From: Hyphomicrobiales bacterium
GTDB taxonomy: Bacteria; Pseudomonadota; Alphaproteobacteria; Rhizobiales; Aestuariivirgaceae
Assembly (NCBI GenBank): GCA_026987255.1
Contig: JALSNA010000462.1
Location: 1-6,780, forward strand
Reading direction: 5' to 3'
DNA length: 6,780 bases
Below the pieces are notes generated by a model. That model had not been told where the DNA came from. It saw nothing but the letters and a program-made list of their open reading frames with translations, and did not search any database. The translations under genes and the position numbers were made by a program. Positions 1 to 6,119 of this stretch are shown in pieces; positions within the stretch are counted from its first letter, which is position 1, and every line of letters starts with the position of its first letter.

Positions 1-144
1 CTGATCATCGACAAGAACATCCGCGACCTGATGGAACTCGCCCAGCACCATTACATCCTGGAGAAGGGCCGCATCGTCTGGCAGGGGGATTCGGCGGCCC
101 TGCGGGCAGCCAGGGCGGTGCGCGAAAAGCATCTGGGGGTTTGA
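1..144 (+). CDS. ABC transporter ATP-binding protein, LivF-like, C-terminal fragment (5' end outside window)
   Basis: Frame 1 is open from the first base to the TGA at 142-144 and gives the last 47 residues of a protein. The segment 'HHYILEKGRIVWQGD' followed by an ending in 'HLGV' is the usual C-terminus of LivF-type ATPases of branched-chain amino acid or urea/amide ABC importers: the strand after the H-loop, then the 'LEKGR' turn. These cytoplasmic subunits hydrolyse ATP to drive uptake through LivH/LivM-type permeases. The position normally occupied by the H-loop His/Gln (EHN/EQN) reads 'DKN', a variant I recall from one LivF-like subgroup. Walker A, Walker B and the signature motif lie upstream of the window, so substrate and activity cannot be judged. 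The gene is probably the last of its operon, because 101 bases without a gene follow. Confidence 0.8.
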   Translation: MIIDKNIRDLMELAQHHYILEKGRIVWQGDSAALRAARAVREKHLGV

Positions 145-159
145 GCCGGCGCTTTTCGC
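122..159 (+). repeat. 9-bp perfect inverted repeat spanning the ABC ATPase stop codon
   Basis: GCGAAAAGC at 122-130 is the exact reverse complement of GCTTTTCGC at 151-159. The arms are separated by 20 bases that include the TGA at 142-144. A smaller hairpin, GGCG/CGCC (148-151 and 157-160, loop of five), competes with the right arm. No T-tract follows, so this is not a classical intrinsic terminator. It could be a 3'-end stabilising structure or chance. Confidence 0.35.
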
Positions 160-245
160 CAGCCGTGGCATCATTACGGCAATTTCATGATCGGCGTGAT
201 GGCAAACGGGGATTTCCGGGCCGTGGTCTGTTATAAATGGCGGCC

Positions 246-833
246 ATGGACAGACGGCTTTTCATGACCGGCGTCATCGTCTCCTGCGCGGCCAATCCGG
301 CGCGGGCGGGCGGGCCCTTTGCCCTTTTTTCCCGCGAGGGGATGGTGAAGCTGGCTCCCGATGGCGGCCTTTATGGACGCTATGCGCGCCGTCTGCTGGC
401 CACCTTGCCGCGTGAGGTGCGCATCCGGGCCGACCTGGAAAAGATCCTCAACCGGCTGGCATCGCAGGCGCGGGTGCGGGCCGGGCGCGCGGCGCTGAAG
501 GCCTCGAACCTGCCCTTGCTGGCGGCGCGCGCCCAGGCGGCGGACATGCTGTTGGGCAATTATGTGGGCCATCATTCTCCCTCCGGGTTCTCCTTTGCGC
601 GCCGCTTCGAGGCCACCGCGGGCCCCTATCACGGCAACCACGCGGAGAATGCCGCACGCGACACCCAGCGCGCGCCGGTGGACGAGTTCAAGGCGGCGCG
701 GCTGTTCCGTCAATGGCTGGACAGCCCCGGCCACAGGCACAATCTCATGCGCCGCGAGTGGCGTTTCGTCTGTACCGGCGCGGTGGCGCGCGGCCAGGCC
801 CTTTACGCGGTGCAGATTTACTGGGAAAAATGA
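246..833 (+). CDS. Exported CAP (SCP/PR1-like) domain protein with Tat-type signal
   Basis: Small secreted protein of 195 residues with one CAP superfamily domain in its C-terminal half. The hallmarks are present in order: 'GHHSPSG' (CAP histidine), 'HAENAA' (the GEN-type box with Ala for Gly), 'WLDSPGHRHNLM' (second histidine box) and a final 'YAVQIYW' strand. The N-terminus 'MDRRLFMTG' has twin arginines followed by a short hydrophobic run and 'PARA-GG', which fits a Tat signal cleaved after ARA, placing the protein in the periplasm or outside. I prefer the ATG at 246 because it puts the RR pair where Tat signals have it. The in-frame ATG at 237 would add three residues, and neither start has a strong ribosome binding site. 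Bacterial CAP proteins mostly lack a known biochemical function. The permease gene begins 34 bases downstream, so co-transcription is likely. Confidence 0.85.
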   Translation: MDRRLFMTGVIVSCAANPARAGGPFALFSREGMVKLAPDGGLYGRYARRLLATLPREVRIRADLEKILNRLASQARVRAGRAALKASNLPLLAARAQAADMLLGNYVGHHSPSGFSFARRFEATAGPYHGNHAENAARDTQRAPVDEFKAARLFRQWLDSPGHRHNLMRREWRFVCTGAVARGQALYAVQIYWEK

Positions 834-855
834 TCCCGCAACGATGTGACGGGCA

Positions 856-861
856 AAGGAG
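856..861 (+). promoter_or_regulatory. Strong Shine-Dalgarno for the EamA permease
   Basis: AAGGAG lies six bases before the ATG at 868 and fixes that start over other in-frame candidates. It is the clearest ribosome binding site of the plus-strand genes. Confidence 0.75.
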
Positions 862-867
862 CGGGGC

Positions 868-1737
868 ATGCCGCAAACCACGGCACAGGTGCGCGCAGGC
901 ATGGCCTTCATCGCCTTGTCGATGGCGATTTTCGCCGTTCAGGATGCCATGACACGGGTTCTGGTGGCGCATATCGCGCCACCCCAGATCATGATGGTGC
1001 GGCTGTGGGTTTTTGCCGCCGGGGCCTTGGGTGTGGCTGCTCTTCGGGGCCGCCTCGGTCAGGTCCTGCGGCCGCGGCGTCCGGGATTGCAGTTTCTGCG
1101 CGCCGCCTTTTCGGCTCTGGAAATCGTTCTCATCGCCTGGGCCTTGCAATATCTCGGCCTGGCGGAGGCTCACGCCCTGTTTGCCTCCTTCCCGCTGATG
1201 GCGGCGCTCATGGCCGCCGTGGCGCTGGGAGAGCGAATCGGCGGCGCGCGGGCAGCAGCCATTGCGGCGGGATTTCTTGGCGCCATGCTGATCGTCAAAC
1301 CGGGCATGGGCGTCTTCCGGCCACAGGCCTTCATCGCCTTGAGCGCGGCGGCCTGTTTCGCCGCCTATCAGGTGGCCGGGCGGCTGGCGGCGCGCCATGA
1401 CGATTTTCTCACCTCCATCGTGCAAATCCCGCTCATCGGCGCGGTGCTGCTCACACCGGCGGGCCTGTGGGTCTGGCGCACGCCGCAACAGGCTGAGTGG
1501 GGCCTGATCGTGGCCATCAGCGCGGCGGGCATCATGGGGCATCTGTTGCTGGTGCGCGCCCTGGAGCATGCTCCGGCCGCCACCTTGCAGCCCTTCAACT
1601 ATCTGCTTTTGGCCTTCGCCACCGCGATCGGCGCAGGCTGGTTCGGAGAGCGTCCGGACTGGCTGTCCATTCTGGGGGCGCTGATCATCGCCGCATCCGG
1701 GCTTTATTCCGTTTTGCATGGTGATGCGCAGCCTTGA
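868..1737 (+). CDS. DMT-superfamily permease with two EamA domains
   Basis: Integral inner-membrane transporter of 289 residues, the usual size for ten-helix DMT carriers. It consists of two EamA repeats, roughly residues 10-145 and 153-286. Each has the family pattern of a 'GER' turn (residues 121-123 and 260-262) followed by a glycine-rich last helix ('FLGAMLIVKPG' near 137 and 'ILGALIIAASG' near 268). The stretch 'LGLAEAHALFASFPLMAAL' is typical of helices 3-4 in this family. Members export or import amino acids, nucleosides, riboflavin, S-adenosylmethionine or other metabolites; nothing in the sequence identifies the substrate. The start is supported by AAGGAG six bases upstream. The CAP gene ends 34 bases before it, suggesting one transcript, although the two proteins have no obvious functional link. 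No terminator-like hairpin with a T-tract follows. Confidence 0.9.
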   Translation: MPQTTAQVRAGMAFIALSMAIFAVQDAMTRVLVAHIAPPQIMMVRLWVFAAGALGVAALRGRLGQVLRPRRPGLQFLRAAFSALEIVLIAWALQYLGLAEAHALFASFPLMAALMAAVALGERIGGARAAAIAAGFLGAMLIVKPGMGVFRPQAFIALSAAACFAAYQVAGRLAARHDDFLTSIVQIPLIGAVLLTPAGLWVWRTPQQAEWGLIVAISAAGIMGHLLLVRALEHAPAATLQPFNYLLLAFATAIGAGWFGERPDWLSILGALIIAASGLYSVLHGDAQP

Positions 1738-1749
1738 TGCGGGCAATTC

Positions 1750-1766
1750 ATCAATAAGGTCTTGAT
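1750..1766 (+). promoter_or_regulatory. Candidate MarR operator palindrome overlapping a -35 box
   Basis: ATCAA at 1750-1754 and TTGAT at 1762-1766 form perfect inverted arms around a 7-base centre. A further symmetric A/T pair (1756 and 1760) gives 17 bp with six of eight matching pairs. This is the size and symmetry of many MarR-family operators. The right arm overlaps the candidate -35 box TTGATA (1762-1767), where a bound repressor would block RNA polymerase. That the downstream MarR protein binds here is inference. Confidence 0.4.
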
Positions 1767-1790
1767 AATATTTTTTGCCAGCCGCACTAT
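1762..1790 (+). promoter_or_regulatory. Candidate promoter for the MarR-type gene
   Basis: TTGATA at 1762-1767 matches five of six bases of the -35 consensus. After a 17-base spacer comes CACTAT at 1785-1790, a weak -10 with three of six matches. The spacer contains an AT-rich run (ATAATATTTTTT) that stands out in GC-rich surroundings. Transcription would begin near 1797, about 40 bases before the preferred ATG at 1836. Confidence 0.4.
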
Positions 1791-1798
1791 GCAGTGCG
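1783..1798 (+). repeat. 16-bp perfect inverted repeat at the -10/start-site region
   Basis: CGCACT (1783-1788) and AGTGCG (1793-1798) are perfect inverted arms around the 4-base loop ATGC. The element covers the candidate -10 box and the expected transcription start. It could be a second operator half or, if transcribed, a small hairpin at the 5' end of the mRNA. Confidence 0.4.
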
Positions 1799-1807
1799 AG
1801 AGAGGGC

Positions 1808-1843
1808 ATGAGCAACCCAACGGGGGCTTGTGAATATGCCTAA
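1808..1843 (+). other. Possible 11-codon leader ORF overlapping the marR-type start
   Basis: An ATG at 1808 opens an 11-residue frame (MSNPTGACEYA) ending at TAA 1841-1843, so it overlaps both candidate starts of the MarR gene (GTG 1830, ATG 1836). A purine-rich GAGAGAGGG stretch (1798-1806) precedes it but lies very close to the ATG. It may be chance. If translated, it could couple or limit translation of the regulator. Confidence 0.2.
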
Positions 1844-2411
1844 GACCACCACCGTGTTGTTGCACGTGGCTTTCGACCGGGCCGCCCGGCTGTTGCGGGC
1901 GGCGGATTATGGCCGGGGCCTCAACCCCGCGCAATGGCAGACCCTGCGCTATCTGGCGCGGTGCAACCGCTTTTCCAATTCGCAAAAGGCCCTGGGGGAC
2001 TATCTGGCAGCCACCAAGGGCACCGTATCACAGACTCTCGCCTCGCTGGTGGCCAAGGGACTGGTCCTCAAGGAGCCGCGCCAGGGCGGCGGGCAAAGCC
2101 TGTTTCTGACCGAAAAGGGCCGGCAGGCGCTGGCTGCGGACCCGGCCCTGGACTTCCTGGACAAGCTGGATGCCTTCCCCACCGGAGATCTGAAGAACCT
2201 GCTCTATGACCTGGAGAACATGGTTCTGCCCTCACTGGCTCCAGATGCCGCGGCAGAAGCCTTCGGGCCATGCCGGAACTGTGCGCATCTTGAGATGCGC
2301 GCAGGCCGCAAGCCGAAATTCCACTGCGGCCATTTCAATGTCCCCTTGAAGAAAAAGGAGACGAAAAACCTGTGCGCCCATGTCAGCCCGCGGCAGCAAT
2401 GGCTGGACTGA
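1836..2411 (+). CDS. MarR-family winged-helix regulator with a four-cysteine C-terminal tail
   Basis: Cytoplasmic DNA-binding protein of 191 residues. Residues about 28-105 form the MarR winged helix: 'LNPAQWQTLRYLAR' (helix 2), 'SQKALGDYLAATKGTVSQTLASLVAKGLV' split over the recognition helices, and a wing 'RQGGGQSLFLTEKGRQAL'. After a dimerisation-type helix near 115-130 comes an extra segment absent from short MarR proteins (MarR itself is about 144 residues). It has cysteines at 146, 149, 164 and 180, in the pattern C-x2-C-x14-C-x15-C with nearby histidines, and looks like a metal or Fe-S site. I prefer the ATG at 1836, nine bases after GGGGG (1822-1826); the GTG at 1830 would add two residues but has only a 3-base spacing. 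The gene has its own candidate promoter with a palindrome, which suggests autorepression. The ligand is unknown; redox or metal sensing is an inference from the cysteines. Confidence 0.85.
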   Translation: MPKTTTVLLHVAFDRAARLLRAADYGRGLNPAQWQTLRYLARCNRFSNSQKALGDYLAATKGTVSQTLASLVAKGLVLKEPRQGGGQSLFLTEKGRQALAADPALDFLDKLDAFPTGDLKNLLYDLENMVLPSLAPDAAAEAFGPCRNCAHLEMRAGRKPKFHCGHFNVPLKKKETKNLCAHVSPRQQWLD

Positions 2412-2576
2412 CCCGGATTGTGATCCCTCCCCGCGTCCGCCCGGCATCGTCTGGCGGGGGCCTTGGAGTGATTCCCATTGATTTGACTGCAATTTTTGGC
2501 AAATCTTCGAACCTGGGAACATGGACGGCGGGGCGGGAGTTGCACCGCCTCGAGAAAAGGGAGCCAGTGCGCCTGG
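2412..2576 (+). promoter_or_regulatory. Intergenic regulatory region before the hybrid kinase
   Basis: This 165-base gap holds several weak signals. A GC hairpin (CCGCC 2437-2441, GGCGG 2453-2457, loop of 11) follows the MarR gene but has no T-tract. An AT-richer patch contains TTGACT at 2483-2488, a good -35 match, without a convincing -10 at 16-18 bases. A perfect inverted repeat, GATTTG (2480-2485) and CAAATC (2500-2505), surrounds that -35 box with a 14-base spacer. AAGGGAG at 2557-2563 is a probable ribosome binding site, 13 bases from the kinase ATG, which is rather long. An independent kinase promoter is likely but not pinned down. Confidence 0.35.
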
Positions 2577-5500
2577 ATGCTCAATTCCTGGATGGTCATA
2601 TATCTGGCCCTGGCCTATGCCGGGGCGCTGTTCGCCATCGCCTGGCTGGGCGACAGGTTTCTGCGCGGGCGCGACGAGAGCCGTCCGCGGCCGATGATCT
2701 ATGCCCTTTCCCTGGGCGTCTATTGCACCTCCTGGACATTTTTTGGCTCGGTGGGGCTGGCGGCGCGCTCCGGCCTTGATTTCCTGCCGGTCTACATCGG
2801 CCCGGCGCTGCTGCTGATGGCGGGATGGCCGCTGCTGCGCAAGCTGGTGCGCATCTCGAAGCGGCAGAACATCACCTCCATCGCCGATTTCATCTCGGCG
2901 CGCTATGGCAAGAACCAGATGCTGGGCGCGCTGGTGGCGCTGGTGGCCATCGCCGGGGTGGTGCCCTATGTCGCCTTGCAGCTGAAAGCCATTTCCATGT
3001 CGTTGCAAATGCTCATGCCCGACATGGGCGAGGGGCGCGGATGGTTGTTCTTTGCCCACGCCCGGGACGGAATGGCCTTTCTGGTCACCCTGGCTCTGGC
3101 CGGGTTCGCCATGCTTTTCGGCACCCGTCATATCGATGCCACCGAGCATCAGCATGGCATGATCCTGGCCATCGCGGTGGAATCGGTGGTCAAGCTTCTG
3201 GCCTTTCTGGCGGTGGGGATTTTCGTCGTTTTCTGGCTCATGGGAGGCCCGGAGGAATTCATCAGGCGCATGTCCGGATCTTCAGCTCCGGTCCAGGTCT
3301 TCACCCATGGCGCCAATCTGGCCAAATGGTTGACCATAACCTTGTTGTCCATGCTCGCCTTCATTCTGCTGCCTCGCCAGTTCCACGTGGCGGTGGTGGA
3401 GAACACCAATCCCGGCGACGTGCGCCAGGCGGCGTGGCGCTTCCCGCTCTATCTGGTGGCGATCAATCTGTTCGTGGTGCCCATAGCCATGGCCGGGCTG
3501 CTGATCCTGGGGCCAAAGGTGGATGGCGACACTTATGTCCTGGCGCTGCCCCTGACAACGGGGCATGCGGGCGTGGCGCTGCTGGCCTTCATAGGCGGGC
3601 TGTCGGCGGCCACCGCCATGGTCATCATCGAGACCGTGGCCTTGTCCATCATGGCGTGCAACAACCTCGTCATGCCCTACATGCTCTCGCGCGGGCCGGC
3701 GGGCGGGGTGCCCTATGAGAACATGGGCCAGGTCCTGCTCATCATCCGCAGGGCCGCCATCGCCGCCATGCTGGCGCTGGCCTATGGCTATTACCGCATG
3801 GCCGGGACATCGGAAGCCCTGGCCCAGACGGGACTGATCTCCTTTGCCGCCGTGGCGCAGTTCGCGCCCGCGATGCTGGGCGGGCTGGTCTGGCGCAGGG
3901 CCACGGCGAAGGCGGCCATGGCGGCCATAGCAGTGGGTTTTCTGGTCTGGTTCTACACCCTTTTGCTGCCCGCCTTCGCCGGCACCGGCTGGATACCCGC
4001 CACCTTCATAAGTCACGGGCCGGGCGGGCTGGCCTTCTTGCGGCCGCAGAATCTTTTCGGATCGGATCTCGATTCCCTCACCCATGGCGTCATCTGGTCC
4101 CTGGGGTTGAACATGGCGGCCTGGCTTGGGGTTTCCATGCTGACACGCACGAGCGCACCGGAGCGTCTGCAAGCGGCTGTTTTCGCAGCTCCAGGGCAGG
4201 ATGATGAAACGTCCGGCCTGGGGTTGTGGCGCGCCCCGGTGTCCATCGGGCAACTGCAATCCACGGTGGCGCGTTACCTGGGGAAGGAGAGAACGCAGCG
4301 CTCCTTTGCCCAGTTCGCCGCCCAGGCGCAAATCGACCTCAACCCGCGGGCGGAGGCCGACATCCGCCTGTTGCGCTTCGCCGAGCGCCAACTGGCAGCG
4401 GCGGTGGGAGCGGCCTCCTCGCGGCTGGTCATGGCCATGCTTTTAGAGCGCGTCACCGAGAACCGTGAAGGGGCGCTTTTGCTGCTCGATGACGCCTCGG
4501 CGGCCATTCAATACAATCGCGACCTGCTGCAATCGGCCATAGATCACGTGCGCCAGGGCATTGGCGTCTTCGACCGCACCTACAAGCTGATCTGCTGGAA
4601 CCGGCAGTTCCGCCATCTGCTGCGCCTGCCGCCGGACATGGGGCGGGTCGGCGTGCCGCTGGACGAGATCCTGCGCCGGGTGGTGGCCAGCGCCAGCACC
4701 GGCGAAGAGCCGCAAGAGGCCCTGGCGCGGCGTTTTGCCTGCGTCACGGAAACCTTCGAGCCGTATCAGGAGCGTCTTGAGCCCGATGGCGCGGTGCTGG
4801 AGGTGCGCGCCTCACGCATGCCCGATGGTGGCGTGGTCATCACTTTCGCCGACATCACCAAACGGGTGCTGTCGGCCGAGGCATTGCAAATGGCCAATGA
4901 ACTGCTGGAAAGGCGGGTGGCCGAGCGCACCAGGGAGCTGACCCGTCTCAACGAGGAGCTGGCGCGCGCCAAGGCCCAGGCGGAGAGCGCCAACCTGGAC
5001 AAGACCCGCTTCATCGCCGCCGCCAGCCATGACATCCTGCAACCGCTCAACGCGGCGCGGCTGTTCACCTCTTCGCTGGTGGAAGAGGCCAGGGAGGGAA
5101 AAGCGGCCATGCTGGCGCGCAACATCGACGCCTCCCTGGAATCGGTGGAGGAGATTCTCACTGTTCTTCTGGACATATCGCGTCTCGATGCAGGGGCGAT
5201 CTTGCCGGAGTGGTCGATATTCCCCATTCAGGACATTCTGCTGCCCCTGGAGCGCGAAATGTCGGCCCAGGCGCGCGCCAGGGGGCTGGATTTTCGCGTG
5301 GTCCCATGCAGCGCCTGGGTGCGTTCCGACCGGCGCATGTTGCGCAGGCTGGTGCAGAATCTGTTGTCCAACGCCATCAAGTATACACCCTCCGGCCGTG
5401 TTCTCATGGGGTGTACCCGCCATGGGGAGAATTTGCGCATCCATGTGATCGATACCGGCCCCGGGATCCCTTCGGCCAAGCAGAAAATCATCTTTCGGGA

Positions 5501-6116
5501 GTTCGAGCGGCTGAGTGAAAATAGTTGCGGCGAATCCGGCCTCGGGCTGGGACTGGCCATAGCCGAGCGCCTGTCACGCATGCTGCGATGTGATCTGGCC
5601 CTGCACTCGCGGCCGCAGAAGGGGACATCCTTCACCCTGACCCTGCCGCTGGCGCAACCTGGCGCAGATGCCGGGAAAACAAGGCGCGCCCGGCCGGCGC
5701 GCTTGCAGGCCGCACAGGTGCAACACGGCGCGGTGGTGCTGGTCATCGACAATGAACCGGCCATTCTGGAGGGCATGAAAAAACTGCTGGGCGGATGGGG
5801 CTGCACGGTGTTGTGCGCGGCATCGGGAACCCAGGCAGCGGCCACCCTGCGCGCCAGCGAAGCGCCGCTGGACATGATCCTGGCAGATTATCACCTGGAC
5901 AACGAGGATGGGCTGGAAGTCATCGAAATGCTGCGCGCCATGGCCGGACGGCCCATAGCGGCGGCCCTGATCACCGCCGACCGCGCAAACGAAACGCGGG
6001 CGCAGGCGCGCCGCCATGACGTGACGTGCCTGCACAAGCCGCTCAAACCGGCCGCCCTGCGCGCCGTGCTGAATCAGGCCTGCGCCCAGCGTCCGGCCAG
6101 CCCGGCCGATGCCTGA
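2577..6116 (+). CDS. SLC5/SSS-domain hybrid sensor histidine kinase (CbrA/CrbS/MxtR-like)
   Basis: Inner-membrane hybrid kinase of 1179 residues. Domains in order: a sodium:solute symporter-like domain with about 13 helices (residues 5-524); a STAC linker (from about 548, 'LGLWRAPVSIGQLQ'); PAS (about 655-760, 'HVRQGIGVFD'); coiled coil (about 765-805); HisKA with phospho-acceptor H818 in 'HDILQPLNAARLF'; HATPase with N box 'NLLSNAIKYT' (928-937), G1 'DTGPGIP' (959-965), F box 'FREFERL' and G2 'GLGLGLA' (988-994); and a receiver (about 1054-1170) with D1058/E1060, phospho-acceptor D1104, T1133 and K1154. All catalytic residues are present, so both kinase and phosphorelay functions look intact. 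The start at ATG 2577 ('MLNSWMVIYLALAY') matches the usual beginning of the family; the frame is open upstream to a TTG at 2496, but those residues are not family-like. Relatives CbrA, CrbS and MxtR regulate use of histidine, acetate or other carbon sources and usually work with a separate response regulator; none is encoded here. The true signal is unknown. Confidence 0.92.
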   Translation: MLNSWMVIYLALAYAGALFAIAWLGDRFLRGRDESRPRPMIYALSLGVYCTSWTFFGSVGLAARSGLDFLPVYIGPALLLMAGWPLLRKLVRISKRQNITSIADFISARYGKNQMLGALVALVAIAGVVPYVALQLKAISMSLQMLMPDMGEGRGWLFFAHARDGMAFLVTLALAGFAMLFGTRHIDATEHQHGMILAIAVESVVKLLAFLAVGIFVVFWLMGGPEEFIRRMSGSSAPVQVFTHGANLAKWLTITLLSMLAFILLPRQFHVAVVENTNPGDVRQAAWRFPLYLVAINLFVVPIAMAGLLILGPKVDGDTYVLALPLTTGHAGVALLAFIGGLSAATAMVIIETVALSIMACNNLVMPYMLSRGPAGGVPYENMGQVLLIIRRAAIAAMLALAYGYYRMAGTSEALAQTGLISFAAVAQFAPAMLGGLVWRRATAKAAMAAIAVGFLVWFYTLLLPAFAGTGWIPATFISHGPGGLAFLRPQNLFGSDLDSLTHGVIWSLGLNMAAWLGVSMLTRTSAPERLQAAVFAAPGQDDETSGLGLWRAPVSIGQLQSTVARYLGKERTQRSFAQFAAQAQIDLNPRAEADIRLLRFAERQLAAAVGAASSRLVMAMLLERVTENREGALLLLDDASAAIQYNRDLLQSAIDHVRQGIGVFDRTYKLICWNRQFRHLLRLPPDMGRVGVPLDEILRRVVASASTGEEPQEALARRFACVTETFEPYQERLEPDGAVLEVRASRMPDGGVVITFADITKRVLSAEALQMANELLERRVAERTRELTRLNEELARAKAQAESANLDKTRFIAAASHDILQPLNAARLFTSSLVEEAREGKAAMLARNIDASLESVEEILTVLLDISRLDAGAILPEWSIFPIQDILLPLEREMSAQARARGLDFRVVPCSAWVRSDRRMLRRLVQNLLSNAIKYTPSGRVLMGCTRHGENLRIHVIDTGPGIPSAKQKIIFREFERLSENSCGESGLGLGLAIAERLSRMLRCDLALHSRPQKGTSFTLTLPLAQPGADAGKTRRARPARLQAAQVQHGAVVLVIDNEPAILEGMKKLLGGWGCTVLCAASGTQAAATLRASEAPLDMILADYHLDNEDGLEVIEMLRAMAGRPIAAALITADRANETRAQARRHDVTCLHKPLKPAALRAVLNQACAQRPASPADA

Positions 6117-6119
6117 TCA
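6114..6119. other. Abutting convergent stop codons in a TGATCA palindrome
   Basis: The kinase stops at TGA 6114-6116 on the plus strand and the pseudopilin gene stops at TGA 6119-6117 on the minus strand. Together they form the palindrome TGATCA with no base between the genes. No intrinsic terminator fits in this space, so the 3' ends of the two transcripts must overlap in antisense or end inside each other's coding region. Confidence 0.9.

Noticed and set aside
232..237. TATAAA as a -10 box just before the CAP gene
   Set aside because: No -35-like hexamer lies 16-18 bases upstream and the box overlaps the alternative start at 237; resemblance alone is not enough.
745..1815. Long minus-strand open frame of 356 codons opposite the permease
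   Set aside because: Composition is rich in Arg, Gln, His and Gly with no hydrophobic or domain pattern, and it lies opposite a clear EamA gene; it is a GC-driven shadow.
2437..2457. Intrinsic terminator after the MarR-type gene
   Set aside because: A 5-bp GC stem with an 11-base loop exists but no T-tract follows, so it does not meet the usual criteria.
2496..2576. Upstream extension of the kinase to a TTG start at 2496
   Set aside because: The 27 extra residues are charged, unlike the family, and would overlap the likely promoter and ribosome binding site; the ATG at 2577 gives the typical N-terminus.
2232..3155. Minus-strand open frame of 307 codons opposite the kinase start
   Set aside because: Low-complexity composition rich in Gln, His, Gly and Pro, covering the MarR gene end and kinase N-terminus; no recognisable family.
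3282..4391. Minus-strand open frame of 369 codons inside the kinase gene
   Set aside because: Antisense of the transmembrane region, giving a Gly/His/Gln-rich sequence; a shadow frame.
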